Position numbers and translations under genes: made by a program. Under the pieces are notes generated by a model. That model worked only from the letters and a program-made list of their open reading frames with translations. It searched no databases and was not told where the DNA came from. From assembly GCA_963715285.1 (NCBI GenBank), contig CAVQRU010000017.1, forward strand, positions 124,001 to 188,000: a stretch of 64,000 nt of DNA, in the 5' to 3' direction. This DNA comes from Sva-07 sp963715285. GTDB lineage: Bacteria; Actinomycetota; Acidimicrobiia; Acidimicrobiales; Ilumatobacteraceae. Every line of letters starts with the position of its first letter. Positions within the stretch are counted from its first letter, which is position 1. Of the stretch, positions 1 to 10,218 are shown in pieces.

Positions 1-572
1 GCCGACACCGGCTCGTCGCAGATGATCAGCTGCGGGTCCATCACGAGCGCGCGGGCGATCGAGATGCGCTGGCACTGACCGCCGGAGAACTCGTGCGGGC
101 GCTTGTAGCGCGCCGGCCCGGGGTCGACGCCGACCTGGTCGAGGATCCGAGCGACGATGTTCCACTGCTCGCCCTTGTCCTTCGGACCCCACACGTTCAA
201 GGGCTCCGCGACCACCTCACCGATCATGCGACGCGGATTGAGCGAGGAGATCGGATCCTGGAAGATCATCTGCAGCTTGGTGCGCCGCTGCCGCATGGCC
301 TCGTCGTCGAGCGACGCGAGATCCTCGCCGTCGAGCACGACCGAACCACCGGTCGGCTTCGGCAGCTGCAGAATCGCCCGCCCGGTGGTGGACTTCCCAC
401 AACCGGACTCCCCGACGAGCCCGAGCGTCTCGCCGGGTGCCAGATCGAAGCTGATACCACTCACCGCCTTGACGGTGCGGCCCTTGCTCGCCGGGAACTC
501 GACCACGAGGTCGGTCACCTGCAACAGCACCTCGTCGGCGGGCCGGAGGTGGGCGGTGCCGGATCCGGCCAT
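1..572 (-). CDS. Peptide ABC transporter ATP-binding protein (DppF/OppF type), 3'-truncated by window edge
   Basis: Cytoplasmic ATPase of a dipeptide/oligopeptide-type ABC importer; ATP hydrolysis drives uptake through membrane subunits that lie outside the window. About 190 N-terminal residues are visible; the gene runs off the left edge. Seen: Walker A GESGCGKST near residue 55, Q-loop FQDPISSLNPR, signature SGGQCQR and the start of Walker B (LIICDEP). The signature has Cys where GGQRQR is usual. The ATG overlaps the stop of the upstream ATPase gene by one base (TGATG on the minus strand), so the two are probably translationally coupled in one operon. Substrate (peptide, nickel or other) cannot be read from ATPase sequence alone. 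Confidence 0.9.
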   Translation of the reverse strand, partial: MAGSGTAHLRPADEVLLQVTDLVVEFPASKGRTVKAVSGISFDLAPGETLGLVGESGCGKSTTGRAILQLPKPTGGSVVLDGEDLASLDDEAMRQRRTKLQMIFQDPISSLNPRRMIGEVVAEPLNVWGPKDKGEQWNIVARILDQVGVDPGPARYKRPHEFSGGQCQRISIARALVMDPQLIICDEPVS

Positions 573-1696
573 CAGCCCATCACCTCTTCGCTGGCACGCA
601 GCTTGCCCGCCGCGGCCAACGCCGGCGGGTACTCCGCGGCGACGTTGCGCTCGAACGCCTCCTCACCCTCGGGGGTCCCGACAGGGAAGTGACACGCGAA
701 GACGTGATCGGCGGCGTCGATCGATCGCAGCTGGGGCTCCTCGGCGCGGCAGATGTCCTGCGCGTACGCGCAACGCGGCGCGAACTTGCAGCCGGGTGGG
801 GGGTCGATCAGGTTCGGCGGTCGTCCCGGGATCGCATTCAGGCGGGTGTGTTTGGCCTGGGTGACCTTGGGAATCGACCAGAGCAGTCCCTGGGTGTAGG
901 GATGGCGCATCTCGGAGAAGAGCTTCGACGTCGGCGCCTTCTCGGCGACCTTGCCGGCGTACATCACCATGATCTCGTCGGTTCGCCCGGCGACGACACC
1001 GAGGTCGTGCGTGACCAGGATCATCGCCATCGCACGATCGCGCTGCTGCTCGGCGAGCAGGTTGAGGATCTGGTGTTGCACGGTGACGTCGAGCGCCGTG
1101 GTGGGCTCGTCGGCGAAGAGCATTCGCGGACCGCAGGCGAGCGCGATGGCGATGCACACGCGTTGGCGCATGCCGCCGGACATCTGGTGCGGATAGTTGT
1201 CGAGACGCGTCTCGGCTTCGGGGATGTGGACCGACTTGAGCAACGCGATCGCGACCTCGTCGGCCTCCTTGCGGCCCATGTCGAGGTGGTACCGCACGTG
1301 TTCGGTGAGCTGCCGGCCGATCGTGACCACGGGGTTCAGCGACGTCATCGGGTCCTGGAAGACCATCGCCATCTCGGCGCCCCAGAGGACCTTCTTCTCC
1401 TTCGGCGACTTGCCGATCATCTCGTCGCCCGCGTACATGACCGACCCGGTCGTGGACGCATTCGAGGAGGTGTTGAGACCCATGATCGAACGCGACAGCA
1501 CGGTCTTGCCGGAGCCGGACTCGCCGACCACGCCGAGGGTCTTTCCGCGATCGAGCGAGAACGACACGCCGTCGACCGCGCGCACCGAGCCCGCCGCGAC
1601 CGCGAACTGCGTCCGCAGATCATCGACAACGAGCAGCGGCTCACCGACGGACTCGTGACGTGCAGGCGCCCGCCCGACCCGGATCTCGTTCTCCAT
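572..1696 (-). CDS. Peptide ABC transporter ATP-binding protein (DppD/OppD type)
   Basis: First of two paired ATPases of a peptide-type importer (374 aa). Walker A GESGSGKT is near residue 58, Q-loop VFQDPMTSLNP follows, signature SGGMRQR and Walker B LFADEPTTALD are intact. The C-terminal motif PPGCKFAPRC is the OppD/DppD-family C-terminal region (oligo_HPY), which supports peptide/nickel family membership. The start is preceded by the purine-rich stretch GAGGAAAAGGGGAAGC, a good ribosome site, so this gene is leadered. A possible -10 (TAGTGT on the minus strand, 1751-1756) would give a leader of about 50 nt. It is probably the first gene of the operon, because ahcY upstream ends 93 bp away. 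Permease and binding protein are not visible. Confidence 0.93.
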   Translation of the reverse strand: MENEIRVGRAPARHESVGEPLLVVDDLRTQFAVAAGSVRAVDGVSFSLDRGKTLGVVGESGSGKTVLSRSIMGLNTSSNASTTGSVMYAGDEMIGKSPKEKKVLWGAEMAMVFQDPMTSLNPVVTIGRQLTEHVRYHLDMGRKEADEVAIALLKSVHIPEAETRLDNYPHQMSGGMRQRVCIAIALACGPRMLFADEPTTALDVTVQHQILNLLAEQQRDRAMAMILVTHDLGVVAGRTDEIMVMYAGKVAEKAPTSKLFSEMRHPYTQGLLWSIPKVTQAKHTRLNAIPGRPPNLIDPPPGCKFAPRCAYAQDICRAEEPQLRSIDAADHVFACHFPVGTPEGEEAFERNVAAEYPPALAAAGKLRASEEVMG

Positions 1697-1789
1697 GCTT
1701 CCCCTTTTCCTCGGCCTCGCCCAGAGGTGGGCTCGGTAGTGGCGGGCGTCACACTAGGCGTGCCGAGGGGGGAAGATCGAACCGATCGA

Positions 1790-3283
<1,494 letters not shown>

Positions 3284-3376
3284 GGGGAAAGCCTCCGTGG
3301 TTCGGGTCGGTACGAACCGGGCAGGGGCCTTCAGGCACCGATCGAATCAGCCCGGCGATTCGGTCCCTTCATTGTA
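3284..3376 (-). promoter_or_regulatory. ahcY promoter and structured 5' leader
   Basis: On the minus strand a TACAAT -10 box (3371-3376) would start a leader of about 80 nt before ahcY. It holds three small hairpins: GAATC/GATTC (3344-3348 with 3357-3361), GCCT/AGGC (3327-3330 with 3333-3336) and GGTTCG/CGAACC (3299-3304 with 3313-3318), the last next to the GGAGG ribosome site. The loop of the first contains GCCCGG (3350-3355), complementary to CCGGGC (3317-3322), which overlaps one arm of the third hairpin, so the two pairings exclude each other. I do not see the known SAH-riboswitch consensus. No -35 box is convincing. Confidence 0.4.
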
Positions 3377-3439
3377 GCGACGTCGAGACCACACGCGGCC
3401 GACCCCACGCGGGATCGGGGCCGACCCGGTGCCGTCGGC

Positions 3440-4846
3440 TCAGTCGGCGAGGACGACGGCGTACACGTCGAGCAGGTAGTGCAGCGTTCCGTCGTAGTTG
3501 AACGCGGCGATCGTGTACGGATCGCCCCCCACGGTTCCGTACCGCAGCAACGACATGTTCGGAACCGACCGACCGGGCGTGACGTTGATGTTCGAGCTGT
3601 TCGGCGGCGACCCGCTCCCGGGGTACATCGTGAGGTAGGTGGCGACCGACGCGCCCGCCGTCAGCGGCGCCAGATCGGTCCCCGTGAGGTTGCCGATCAA
3701 CGCCGACTGGTTGCCGAGCGGCGTGCCGTCGAGGCTGACGGACTCGGCGAACGCCCGGAAGCTCCAGTCCTCCTTGGTCGCGAATCCGAGCGGGGCGCTG
3801 CCGAATGCCGCCTGCCGGGTGTCGAACACACGGAACGGCGCATCGAGCGGAATCACTCGCCCGGCGCGTGACGTGTCGGAGACCCCGCTCTCGAGGTAGC
3901 CGAGGACGTCGACGATCAGGTGGGTTGCGCCGCGGCTGTTGTACAGCCGGATGCTGCCGTCGGATCCGACCGGGACGATCGCCATGTTCGCCTTGATCTG
4001 GCCGGCGTTCACGTTGGTGACCGACGTCGTCGGCTCGACTCCGGCCGGCGTCGTGTCGGGCGTGGCCGACACGAAGGTCGCCGTGTTCCCCGGCGCATCG
4101 TTCACGGCGGTGATGTTGACCATCACTCCGGTGACCTTCGACGAGTCCGGCACGAGTCCGTTGGCGCCACGGATCGGCAAGGTGAGCTGCTCCGCCCGGC
4201 CGAGCGGTTTCGCGCTCGGCCAGCCGGCAGGGACCGGGACCGAACGGGTGTCGAGCACTCGCGAGGGACCGACCGGGACGAACCGCCCGCCGGTGTCGGC
4301 GGCGTCGACGTACCCCGAGGTGGAGATCCAGCCGAAGACGTCGACGAGCACGTTCGCGGTCCCGGCGCCCGCTGGAGTGACCAGCGTGATCGAGGCCTTG
4401 CCGCCCGCTCCGACGCCGACGATCGCGAGGTTCGGCACGTTCTCGCCCGGGTTGAAGTTGATCAGCGAGGAGACGCCGGCGTTCGAGCCGCTCGGCGAGA
4501 TCGACAGGAACCCACCCGCCGTCGGATCGGCGACGGTGACGTTGGCCACCACGGCGAGCACGCTGCCGGCCTCGGCGGGCACGCCCCCGCGACCGAGGAT
4601 GTCGACGTCGAACGTCGAACCCTGCGGACTCGTCGCGCGGGCGCCGCCGGACCTGCGGGAGTCGAAGATCCGCGACGGCGTCACCGGGTGGTACTCGCCG
4701 CCTGCGCCGAGGGTGGGGGCCTGCGCCTCGGCGGCGGGCCCACTCGAGATCTCGTTCGGGACCACGGCCACGAGGGCAGCGGCGCCGAGTACGACCGCGA
4801 TGAGCGGACGCAACAGGGTGTTCCGGTTCGACTTCGTGGTGATCAT
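3440..4846 (-). CDS. Exported repeat protein with three PxRxxDTR-type modules
   Basis: Function unknown; probably secreted or cell-surface. 468 aa starting with a basic N-region and hydrophobic core (LLRPLIAVVLGAAALVAVVP) typical of a Sec signal peptide. The rest is three related modules of about 140 residues, each opened by a P-x-R-hydrophobic-x-D-[TS]-R motif: PSRIFDSR near 57, PSRVLDTR near 194 and PFRVFDTR near 337. Each module has short Val/Thr-rich strands, a VPN(L/M)-type turn and ends in a (L/I)(V/L)DV(F/L/Y)G-like segment, so a beta-rich fold is likely. No catalytic motif or sortase signal seen. I recall similar DTR modules in other actinobacterial exported proteins but know no assigned role. 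It sits between ahcY and the Trm112-like gene. Confidence 0.85.
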   Translation of the reverse strand: MITTKSNRNTLLRPLIAVVLGAAALVAVVPNEISSGPAAEAQAPTLGAGGEYHPVTPSRIFDSRRSGGARATSPQGSTFDVDILGRGGVPAEAGSVLAVVANVTVADPTAGGFLSISPSGSNAGVSSLINFNPGENVPNLAIVGVGAGGKASITLVTPAGAGTANVLVDVFGWISTSGYVDAADTGGRFVPVGPSRVLDTRSVPVPAGWPSAKPLGRAEQLTLPIRGANGLVPDSSKVTGVMVNITAVNDAPGNTATFVSATPDTTPAGVEPTTSVTNVNAGQIKANMAIVPVGSDGSIRLYNSRGATHLIVDVLGYLESGVSDTSRAGRVIPLDAPFRVFDTRQAAFGSAPLGFATKEDWSFRAFAESVSLDGTPLGNQSALIGNLTGTDLAPLTAGASVATYLTMYPGSGSPPNSSNINVTPGRSVPNMSLLRYGTVGGDPYTIAAFNYDGTLHYLLDVYAVVLAD

Positions 4847-4933
4847 GCGTACAACCGTCCCATTCCGACCGCCCGGCGCAAACAGCCCACGACGGCGCTC
4901 GACGGCGCCGTCCCGTTTGTACGTCGGCCGATA

Positions 4934-5185
4934 CTACCCCGCACTTGAATCGGCATCGAAGGTCATCCCGATCCCGGACGACTCGACGAGCGCCATCAGC
5001 CGGTCGTGTTCGGCATCGTCGACGGTGGTGGACTCGGGGATCAGCATCACCGGAATACCGTCGCGGACGTCGTAGCGACGGTGGAGCCGCGGGTTGTAGA
5101 GCAGCGACTCGCTCTCCACGTAGTACAACGGGCCCTTGTCCTCGGGGCAGGCGAGGATCTCGAGCAGCGCGGGATCGAGTGCCAT
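4934..5185 (-). CDS. Trm112-like small zinc-ribbon-type protein
   Basis: 83 aa. The family (Trm112/UPF0434, YcaR-like) includes proteins that bind and activate methyltransferases; bacterial roles are poorly defined. Seen: LLEILACPEDKGPLYYVE at the N-terminus, then NPRLHRRYDVRDGIPVML, matching the family pattern of LaCP.ck..L......L.c......YpI.dGIPvml. Only one Cys remains, so a metal site is not formed here. The ATG at 5183-5185 is chosen because the family starts there and GGAGA lies 12-8 nt upstream; the open frame extends further but overlaps the phosphomannomutase gene. The 14-bp spacing to manB upstream suggests co-transcription. Confidence 0.88.
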   Translation of the reverse strand: MALDPALLEILACPEDKGPLYYVESESLLYNPRLHRRYDVRDGIPVMLIPESTTVDDAEHDRLMALVESSGIGMTFDADSSAG

Positions 5186-5199
5186 GGTCGGGTCTCCGT

Positions 5200-6558
5200 T
5201 CAGTTCGAGTTCGTGATCTGGTCGAGCAGTCGACCGACGCCGTCGTCGCAGCCGGCGCGGTCCTGCGCTTCGAGGTTGAGCCGCAGCAACGGTTCGGTGT
5301 TGGAGGGGCGGAGGTTGAACCACCACGTGCCGCAGTCGACCGTCAGACCGTCGAGACGGTCCTGGTCATGGGACGAGTACAACTCGCTGATGCGCTCGAT
5401 GACCCCGAGCGCATCGTCGACCTCGGTGTTGATCTCCCCGCTCGCCGCATAGCGCTCGTAGGGGGCCCGGACCGCGGACAAGGGCTGCCCGGACCGGCCG
5501 ACCTCGGCCATCACCATCATCGAGGCGATCAGTCCACTGTCGGCGTTGAAGTTCCGGGCGAAGTAGTAGTGCGCCGAGTGCTCGCCGCCGAACTCGGCGC
5601 TGGTCTCGGCCATGACCTGCTTGATGAACGAGTGACCGACCTTGGTGCGCACGGGTGTCCCACCGAGTTCGACGACCACCTCGGGCACCGCCTTCGAACA
5701 GATCAGGTTGTGGAGGATCGTGGCTCCGGGATGCTGACGAAGGGTGGCCGCAGCGAGGATCGCCGTGGTGGTCGATCCGCTGAGTCCACTGCCGGTCTCG
5801 TCGACGACGAACACGCGGTCGGCATCGCCGTCGAACGCGAGTCCGAGATCGAACCCGCCCGACACGACGCGGGCACGGAGGTCGCGCTGGTTGGCGGGCT
5901 GCAACGGGTCGGCCGGATGGTTCGGGAACGTCCCGTCGAGTTCCCCGTACATCAATTCGAGTTCCACCCGGGGCAGCCGTTCGAACACGGCCGGCACCAC
6001 GAGTCCACCCATGCCGTTGGCGGTGTCGGCCACCACCTTCATCGGGCCGATGTCACCGACATCGACGAAGCTGACGACGTGGTCGGCGAACGCTCCGAGC
6101 AGGTCGCGTTCGCTGCGCCGGCCCGCCGACGCCGCCGTGGCCGGGCGGTGGCCGGCGAGCACACGCTCGGCGACCGCCTTGACGTCACCGAGGCCGGTGT
6201 CGACACCGATCGGGCGGGCGCCGGCGAGGCACAGCTTGACGCCGTTGTAGCCGGCCGGGTTGTGCGAGGCCGTGAACATCGCACCCGGCATGTCGAGTAC
6301 GCCGGAGGCGTAGTACATGAGGTCGGTGGAGGCCAACCCGATGTCGACGACGTCGATGCCCTGTTCCATCACGCCGCGCGAGAACGCGTCGACCAGTTCG
6401 GGACCCGACGGACGCATGTCGCGGGCGATCACCACCTGATCGGCGGAGACGAACGTGGCGAAGCCGACACCGAGGGCGTATGCAACGTCAGCATCGAGCT
6501 GATCGGGCACGGTCCCGCGGATGTCGTACGCCTTGACGATCTGGTCGAGGACAGACAT
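5200..6558 (-). CDS. manB: Phosphomannomutase/phosphoglucomutase
   Basis: Cytosolic alpha-D-phosphohexomutase (452 aa) interconverting mannose-6-P and mannose-1-P, and possibly the glucose forms; feeds GDP-mannose synthesis. Four family landmarks are seen: phosphoserine loop TASHNPAGYNG, metal loop FDGDADR, sugar-binding loop EHSAHYYF (Ala for the usual Gly) and the phosphate-binding RPSNTEP near the C-terminus. It lies just upstream of the Trm112-like gene, and its product is the substrate expected by the nucleotidyltransferase at 23.7-24.7 kb, GMD and fucose synthase. A TAGCCT -10 box lies 9 nt before the ATG, inside the end of the upstream gene, suggesting its own leaderless promoter. Confidence 0.95.
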   Translation of the reverse strand: MSVLDQIVKAYDIRGTVPDQLDADVAYALGVGFATFVSADQVVIARDMRPSGPELVDAFSRGVMEQGIDVVDIGLASTDLMYYASGVLDMPGAMFTASHNPAGYNGVKLCLAGARPIGVDTGLGDVKAVAERVLAGHRPATAASAGRRSERDLLGAFADHVVSFVDVGDIGPMKVVADTANGMGGLVVPAVFERLPRVELELMYGELDGTFPNHPADPLQPANQRDLRARVVSGGFDLGLAFDGDADRVFVVDETGSGLSGSTTTAILAAATLRQHPGATILHNLICSKAVPEVVVELGGTPVRTKVGHSFIKQVMAETSAEFGGEHSAHYYFARNFNADSGLIASMMVMAEVGRSGQPLSAVRAPYERYAASGEINTEVDDALGVIERISELYSSHDQDRLDGLTVDCGTWWFNLRPSNTEPLLRLNLEAQDRAGCDDGVGRLLDQITNSN

Positions 6559-6567
6559 TGGTGTGCC

Positions 6568-6573
6568 AGGCTA
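6568..6573 (-). promoter_or_regulatory. -10 box TAGCCT for manB
   Basis: Minus strand TAGCCT, 9 nt before the manB ATG. Its TAG is at the same time the stop codon of the upstream gene (6571-6573). Confidence 0.4.
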
Positions 6574-9366
6574 CCGGTCGGGCGGCTGAGCGACCGGCGG
6601 TGGTTCCAGATCCGCGGGCACGAACGCATCCGGACCGTCACGTCCGGGGACGAGTTCGGTCGGCTCCGGCTCGTGTTCCGGTGCGATCGCGGCGTCGGTC
6701 CCGGCGCGCGCCGGACGGGCCCAGGACGGGCGGTCGCTGTCGTAGCGGACGTCGCCACGGCGACGCCAGTAGAAGCACAGTGCGATCCCGAGGAACGTCA
6801 ATCCGTAGAAGAACCAGTCGAGCGGCGTCTTCGAGTAGCTGAGCGTGACCTGGTTGCTCGTCGGGACCACCACCATGAAGTTCGGCGCGACACGGTACGG
6901 ACCCTCGGCGCCGTCGACCTTCCAGGTCGGGAAGTAGCTCACCCGGACCAGGACCGGCACGCCCACCTGGTCGACCTCGAAACCGATCTTCTGATCCTCG
7001 ATCACCACGTTGGACACCTCGACGGGATCGAGCGCGACCGGGTCGATCGCCTCGGCGGGCACGACGTAGTCGACGCTGCGACTGCGGTCACCGGGCTCGC
7101 CGACCCGGGCGTCGAGATCGATCTCCACGGGGATCCGCTGCCAGTCGACGGGGCCGTCGTCGGCGGGCATGGCCGGCCAGTCCTCCTGGCGCTGGAACCA
7201 GCTCGTGCCGACTTCGAGGTTGCGCTCGCGCTGATCACCGCCGCGTTCCTCGACGACGACGGGCTGGACCGTCAGCGCCTCGACGATGCTGGCGCCCACG
7301 AGTTCGTAGATCTCCCACGGACCGACGACGTCGACCAACTCCAGGTCCGGCTGCTGACGGGCCTCGGCCTTCGCCTCCTCGGTGCGGACCATCAGGTAGC
7401 GCACACCGAGATCATGCATGTGCTGGACGCCGACGGTGGCATCGTTGTTCACGTAGCGGAGCTGCCGTACCGGGTTCGACGAACTCTCCGACATCGCTGC
7501 CGCCGTCAGGAAGTGGTACGGCGTGGTCCCCGACGCCTCGAAGAAGAGCCCCTCCATCGAGGCGATGCAGCCGTCGGTCCAGTGCGGCAACAGCATCAGC
7601 GCCATCGTGGTGCCGTACTCGCCGTTGGCGCTGTTGTTCTCCCACAGGGCACGCCCGCATCCCCGTTCGTCGCCGATGTCGCCCATCGTCGTGACGAGTT
7701 CGTTGTACTCGGGATACTTCGGCCGCCCCTCGTAGCCGAGCATGTTGTAGCGGGTCCAGCCATCAGCGACCGCCCGACCGGACTCGGGTCCCTTGCGGAA
7801 CGGTCCCCAGGCATACACCGACGAGTCACCGTCGGACGCGCGACCGTCGAACGGGAGGGTCTCGTACATCCAGCCGAACACGACCAGACACGACAACGTG
7901 ATGACGCCGGCGGCCACCGCCCCCTCGTAGGTGGTCAACTCGGTGGACGCCCGTCGATCCCTGACGACGTTGACGATCCAGGTGAGCAGTTCGAGCGCAC
8001 CGATCACCATCAGCAGGTACCTGGTGAGATAGACGAAGGGCAGGAGCCTCGGATTCCACAGCAACCCGATGCCCGGCAGGCTGTCGCGGGTGAGGTAGAC
8101 GAGCGCCACGAACGTCAGGCTCGTCAGGCCGATCGCCGTACCGGTGAGGTTCCGCCGGACGACCATCGCCACGAATCCGATGACGGCGAGCGCGGTGATG
8201 ATGAAGTCGAGTGGGGCCGCCAACGGGAAGAACATGTCCCAGAACGAGTCGTTGGCACCCTCCGGCCGGAACCCGTACTTCATGTCGGTCATGAACTCGT
8301 GGCCGAACAGGAACGGTCCGACCCACCACGCCGAGAGCAGCAGCACGGTGACACCGGTCGTGAGCGCGTAGACGGCACGACGACGATCGAGCCACACCAG
8401 ACAGAGGATCGTGGCGCTGACGGCGACGAAGATCAGCACGATGCCGTGCGACACGGCAGCGAGCGACAGGACGACCGCCGCCCAGACGCGGAACCGGCCG
8501 GTTCGCAATCCGTTCGCGAGCAGGCCCAGGCCGAGCACCGCGAGCGTCAACGCGATCGAGAACGAGTACTCGCCGGCCATCGTCGACTTGACGTTGCCGC
8601 CGTAGATCGAGAAGCTCTCGTCGAGCAGGAAACACAGCGATGCCACCGCGAACAGCTCCGGGATGGGATGACGGAAGTTCGCCAGGCGACCGAACGCCCA
8701 GCATGCGAGCGGGAACAGCACCAGCCCCGACACCGCAACGAGCTTGAACGCCACGCCGTAGGGCAGCACCACGTCGAGCGCGACGATCGCGAGCGCGGGG
8801 ATCACCATGTAGAACCGGTACAGCGGGAGCCCGCCGTACCAGTCCATCGTCCATCCGGACAACTGGAAGTTGGGCAGGAAGTGGTCACGGAGGAACGCGG
8901 GCGCCCACACGTGTGCGCCCATGTCGCCTCCGGTCGGCGTGGTGCGATCGAACACGAGGTCGCTGCTCGGCGAGAGCGGGTTGAGATGGACCACCAGCAT
9001 CATCACGACCGTCGTGGTCACGAGGATCGCCGAGGTCACCAACACCTGGACGATGCGTTGATTCGTCCAGGGCCTTCGCCACCATGCCACCGGGCGGCGA
9101 AACACCCGTCGCACCACCCGCGACCCGAGTTCGCCGGTCACCGTCGCCGCCTCGGCTCCGGCCCCTTCCTCTCCGCCCGACGAGGACGCTCCGTCCGGGT
9201 GGACGTCGAGGTCGCCGTCACGATCGACGCCGGTCTCGGTGGCGGCCTCGGTGCCGGGGTCGGCGGTGATCACGGTCCGGCCGAATTCGCGGTCGAACCA
9301 GTCGCCGAAGTCCTCGTCACCGGTTCCATCGCCGGACGCGGCAGGGTCACGGACGTCGTCACTCAC
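6571..9366 (-). CDS. Large polytopic membrane protein, PTPS-related (6-pyruvoyl-tetrahydropterin synthase-related) type
   Basis: 931 aa. Acidic N-terminal tail of about 90 residues, a first membrane span (IVQVLVTSAILVTTTVVMML), then the motif TPTGGDMGAHVWAP and about ten further spans to roughly residue 500, followed by a large probably extracytoplasmic region and one C-terminal span (WFFYGLTFLGIALCFYWRRR). The GDxGxH element in the first loop and the WYGGLPLYRFY segment resemble the PTPS_related membrane family, which looks like GT-C glycosyltransferases, although activity is unproven. Despite the family name nothing suggests pterin synthesis. Position next to phosphomannomutase hints at polyprenyl-sugar-dependent envelope work; that is an inference. 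It ends with TAG only 12 bp before manB. Confidence 0.8.
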   Translation of the reverse strand: MSDDVRDPAASGDGTGDEDFGDWFDREFGRTVITADPGTEAATETGVDRDGDLDVHPDGASSSGGEEGAGAEAATVTGELGSRVVRRVFRRPVAWWRRPWTNQRIVQVLVTSAILVTTTVVMMLVVHLNPLSPSSDLVFDRTTPTGGDMGAHVWAPAFLRDHFLPNFQLSGWTMDWYGGLPLYRFYMVIPALAIVALDVVLPYGVAFKLVAVSGLVLFPLACWAFGRLANFRHPIPELFAVASLCFLLDESFSIYGGNVKSTMAGEYSFSIALTLAVLGLGLLANGLRTGRFRVWAAVVLSLAAVSHGIVLIFVAVSATILCLVWLDRRRAVYALTTGVTVLLLSAWWVGPFLFGHEFMTDMKYGFRPEGANDSFWDMFFPLAAPLDFIITALAVIGFVAMVVRRNLTGTAIGLTSLTFVALVYLTRDSLPGIGLLWNPRLLPFVYLTRYLLMVIGALELLTWIVNVVRDRRASTELTTYEGAVAAGVITLSCLVVFGWMYETLPFDGRASDGDSSVYAWGPFRKGPESGRAVADGWTRYNMLGYEGRPKYPEYNELVTTMGDIGDERGCGRALWENNSANGEYGTTMALMLLPHWTDGCIASMEGLFFEASGTTPYHFLTAAAMSESSSNPVRQLRYVNNDATVGVQHMHDLGVRYLMVRTEEAKAEARQQPDLELVDVVGPWEIYELVGASIVEALTVQPVVVEERGGDQRERNLEVGTSWFQRQEDWPAMPADDGPVDWQRIPVEIDLDARVGEPGDRSRSVDYVVPAEAIDPVALDPVEVSNVVIEDQKIGFEVDQVGVPVLVRVSYFPTWKVDGAEGPYRVAPNFMVVVPTSNQVTLSYSKTPLDWFFYGLTFLGIALCFYWRRRGDVRYDSDRPSWARPARAGTDAAIAPEHEPEPTELVPGRDGPDAFVPADLEPPPVAQPPDR

Positions 9367-9435
9367 CGTGGGTCCTCCGTCGAAGCGCCGGTCGCATGGT
9401 CGCCCATCATGGCAAAGCCGACCGGTCGGTACCTG

Positions 9436-10182
9436 TCACAGTGCCAGCAAGAGACCGGTCGCGTTGAAGCCGGCATGGATCATGATCGCCGGTCCGAGCC
9501 GACCGCTGCGCAGCGCGGCGAACCCGAAGACGAGACCGATCACGAACAACCCCGGGATCTCGATCGGCCGGAAGTGCACCACCGCGAAGACGAGCGCGAC
9601 CAACACCAGGACCGCACCTTCGTTGAAGCGGGAAGCGAGCGAGCGCTGCAGGAGCCCGCGGTAGAAGAGCTCTTCGACCACCGGTGCCCCGACCACCACG
9701 ACGAGCACCAACAACAGCGTGGACGATCCACTGGCACGATCGACGAGCTCGCGCGCGTTCTCGTTGAGCCGGTCGTCGTTGAACGTGCCCGGCCAGATGG
9801 CTTCGAGCGGGAGGTAGACCAGCCGGATCAGCACGAGGTTGCCGAGCACGCCGACACCGAGCCCCAGCACGTCGACCCAGCGGAACCTCACGCCGTAGTC
9901 GGCGACCATGCTCGCCGAACCCGCCCGTTGCGAGGTCATCCACATGGCGACGAGGTACGTGGTCCAGGCTCCCAGCAGCGCGATGACGGTGACGGAGAAG
10001 GCCGGATCGACGCTCGAATCGGAACCGTGCAGGACTGCGATGATGATCGAGGCAACGATCTGAGCGACCAGCCAGGCACCGACGAACACGGTCGCCGCGG
10101 TCTGCGCGTCGATCGGCCGCGGGGCCGCAGACGGCAGGAAACCGCCGGGCAATGAGGCGCCGCCGCGCGGCGATTCGACCAC
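9436..10182 (-). CDS. CPBP family intramembrane metalloprotease
   Basis: 248 aa integral membrane protein of the CPBP (CAAX protease/Abi) family. Seen: about six hydrophobic segments, the glutamate motif VVEELFYRGLL (EExxxR), and later FAVVHF with the second metal-binding His. The C-terminal segment IMIHAGFNATGLLLAL carries the HxxxN motif, so the active site looks complete. Family members cleave prenylated-type substrates, bacteriocin-related peptides or are of unknown role; nothing nearby identifies a substrate. GTG start at 10182 is supported by TAGGGT 6 nt upstream (leaderless). Confidence 0.9.
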   Translation of the reverse strand: MVESPRGGASLPGGFLPSAAPRPIDAQTAATVFVGAWLVAQIVASIIIAVLHGSDSSVDPAFSVTVIALLGAWTTYLVAMWMTSQRAGSASMVADYGVRFRWVDVLGLGVGVLGNLVLIRLVYLPLEAIWPGTFNDDRLNENARELVDRASGSSTLLLVLVVVVGAPVVEELFYRGLLQRSLASRFNEGAVLVLVALVFAVVHFRPIEIPGLFVIGLVFGFAALRSGRLGPAIMIHAGFNATGLLLAL

Positions 10183-10188
10183 GTGGCG

Positions 10189-10194
10189 ACCCTA
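10189..10194 (-). promoter_or_regulatory. -10 box TAGGGT for the CPBP protease gene
   Basis: Minus strand TAGGGT followed by 6 nt and the GTG start codon; no ribosome site, consistent with a leaderless transcript. Confidence 0.5.
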
Positions 10195-10218
10195 GCGTCG
10201 GCCGGGATCAGACCGCGT

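Noticed and set aside
3284..3364. Known SAH riboswitch before ahcY
   Set aside because: The conserved core of that class could not be found; only generic hairpins and a possible long-range pairing are seen.
4945..10155. Open frame of 1736 codons on the plus strand
   Set aside because: It lies antisense to Trm112-like, phosphomannomutase, PTPS-related and CPBP genes with clear motifs; the protein is Arg/Asp/His-rich with no family likeness, a by-product of GC-rich codon use.
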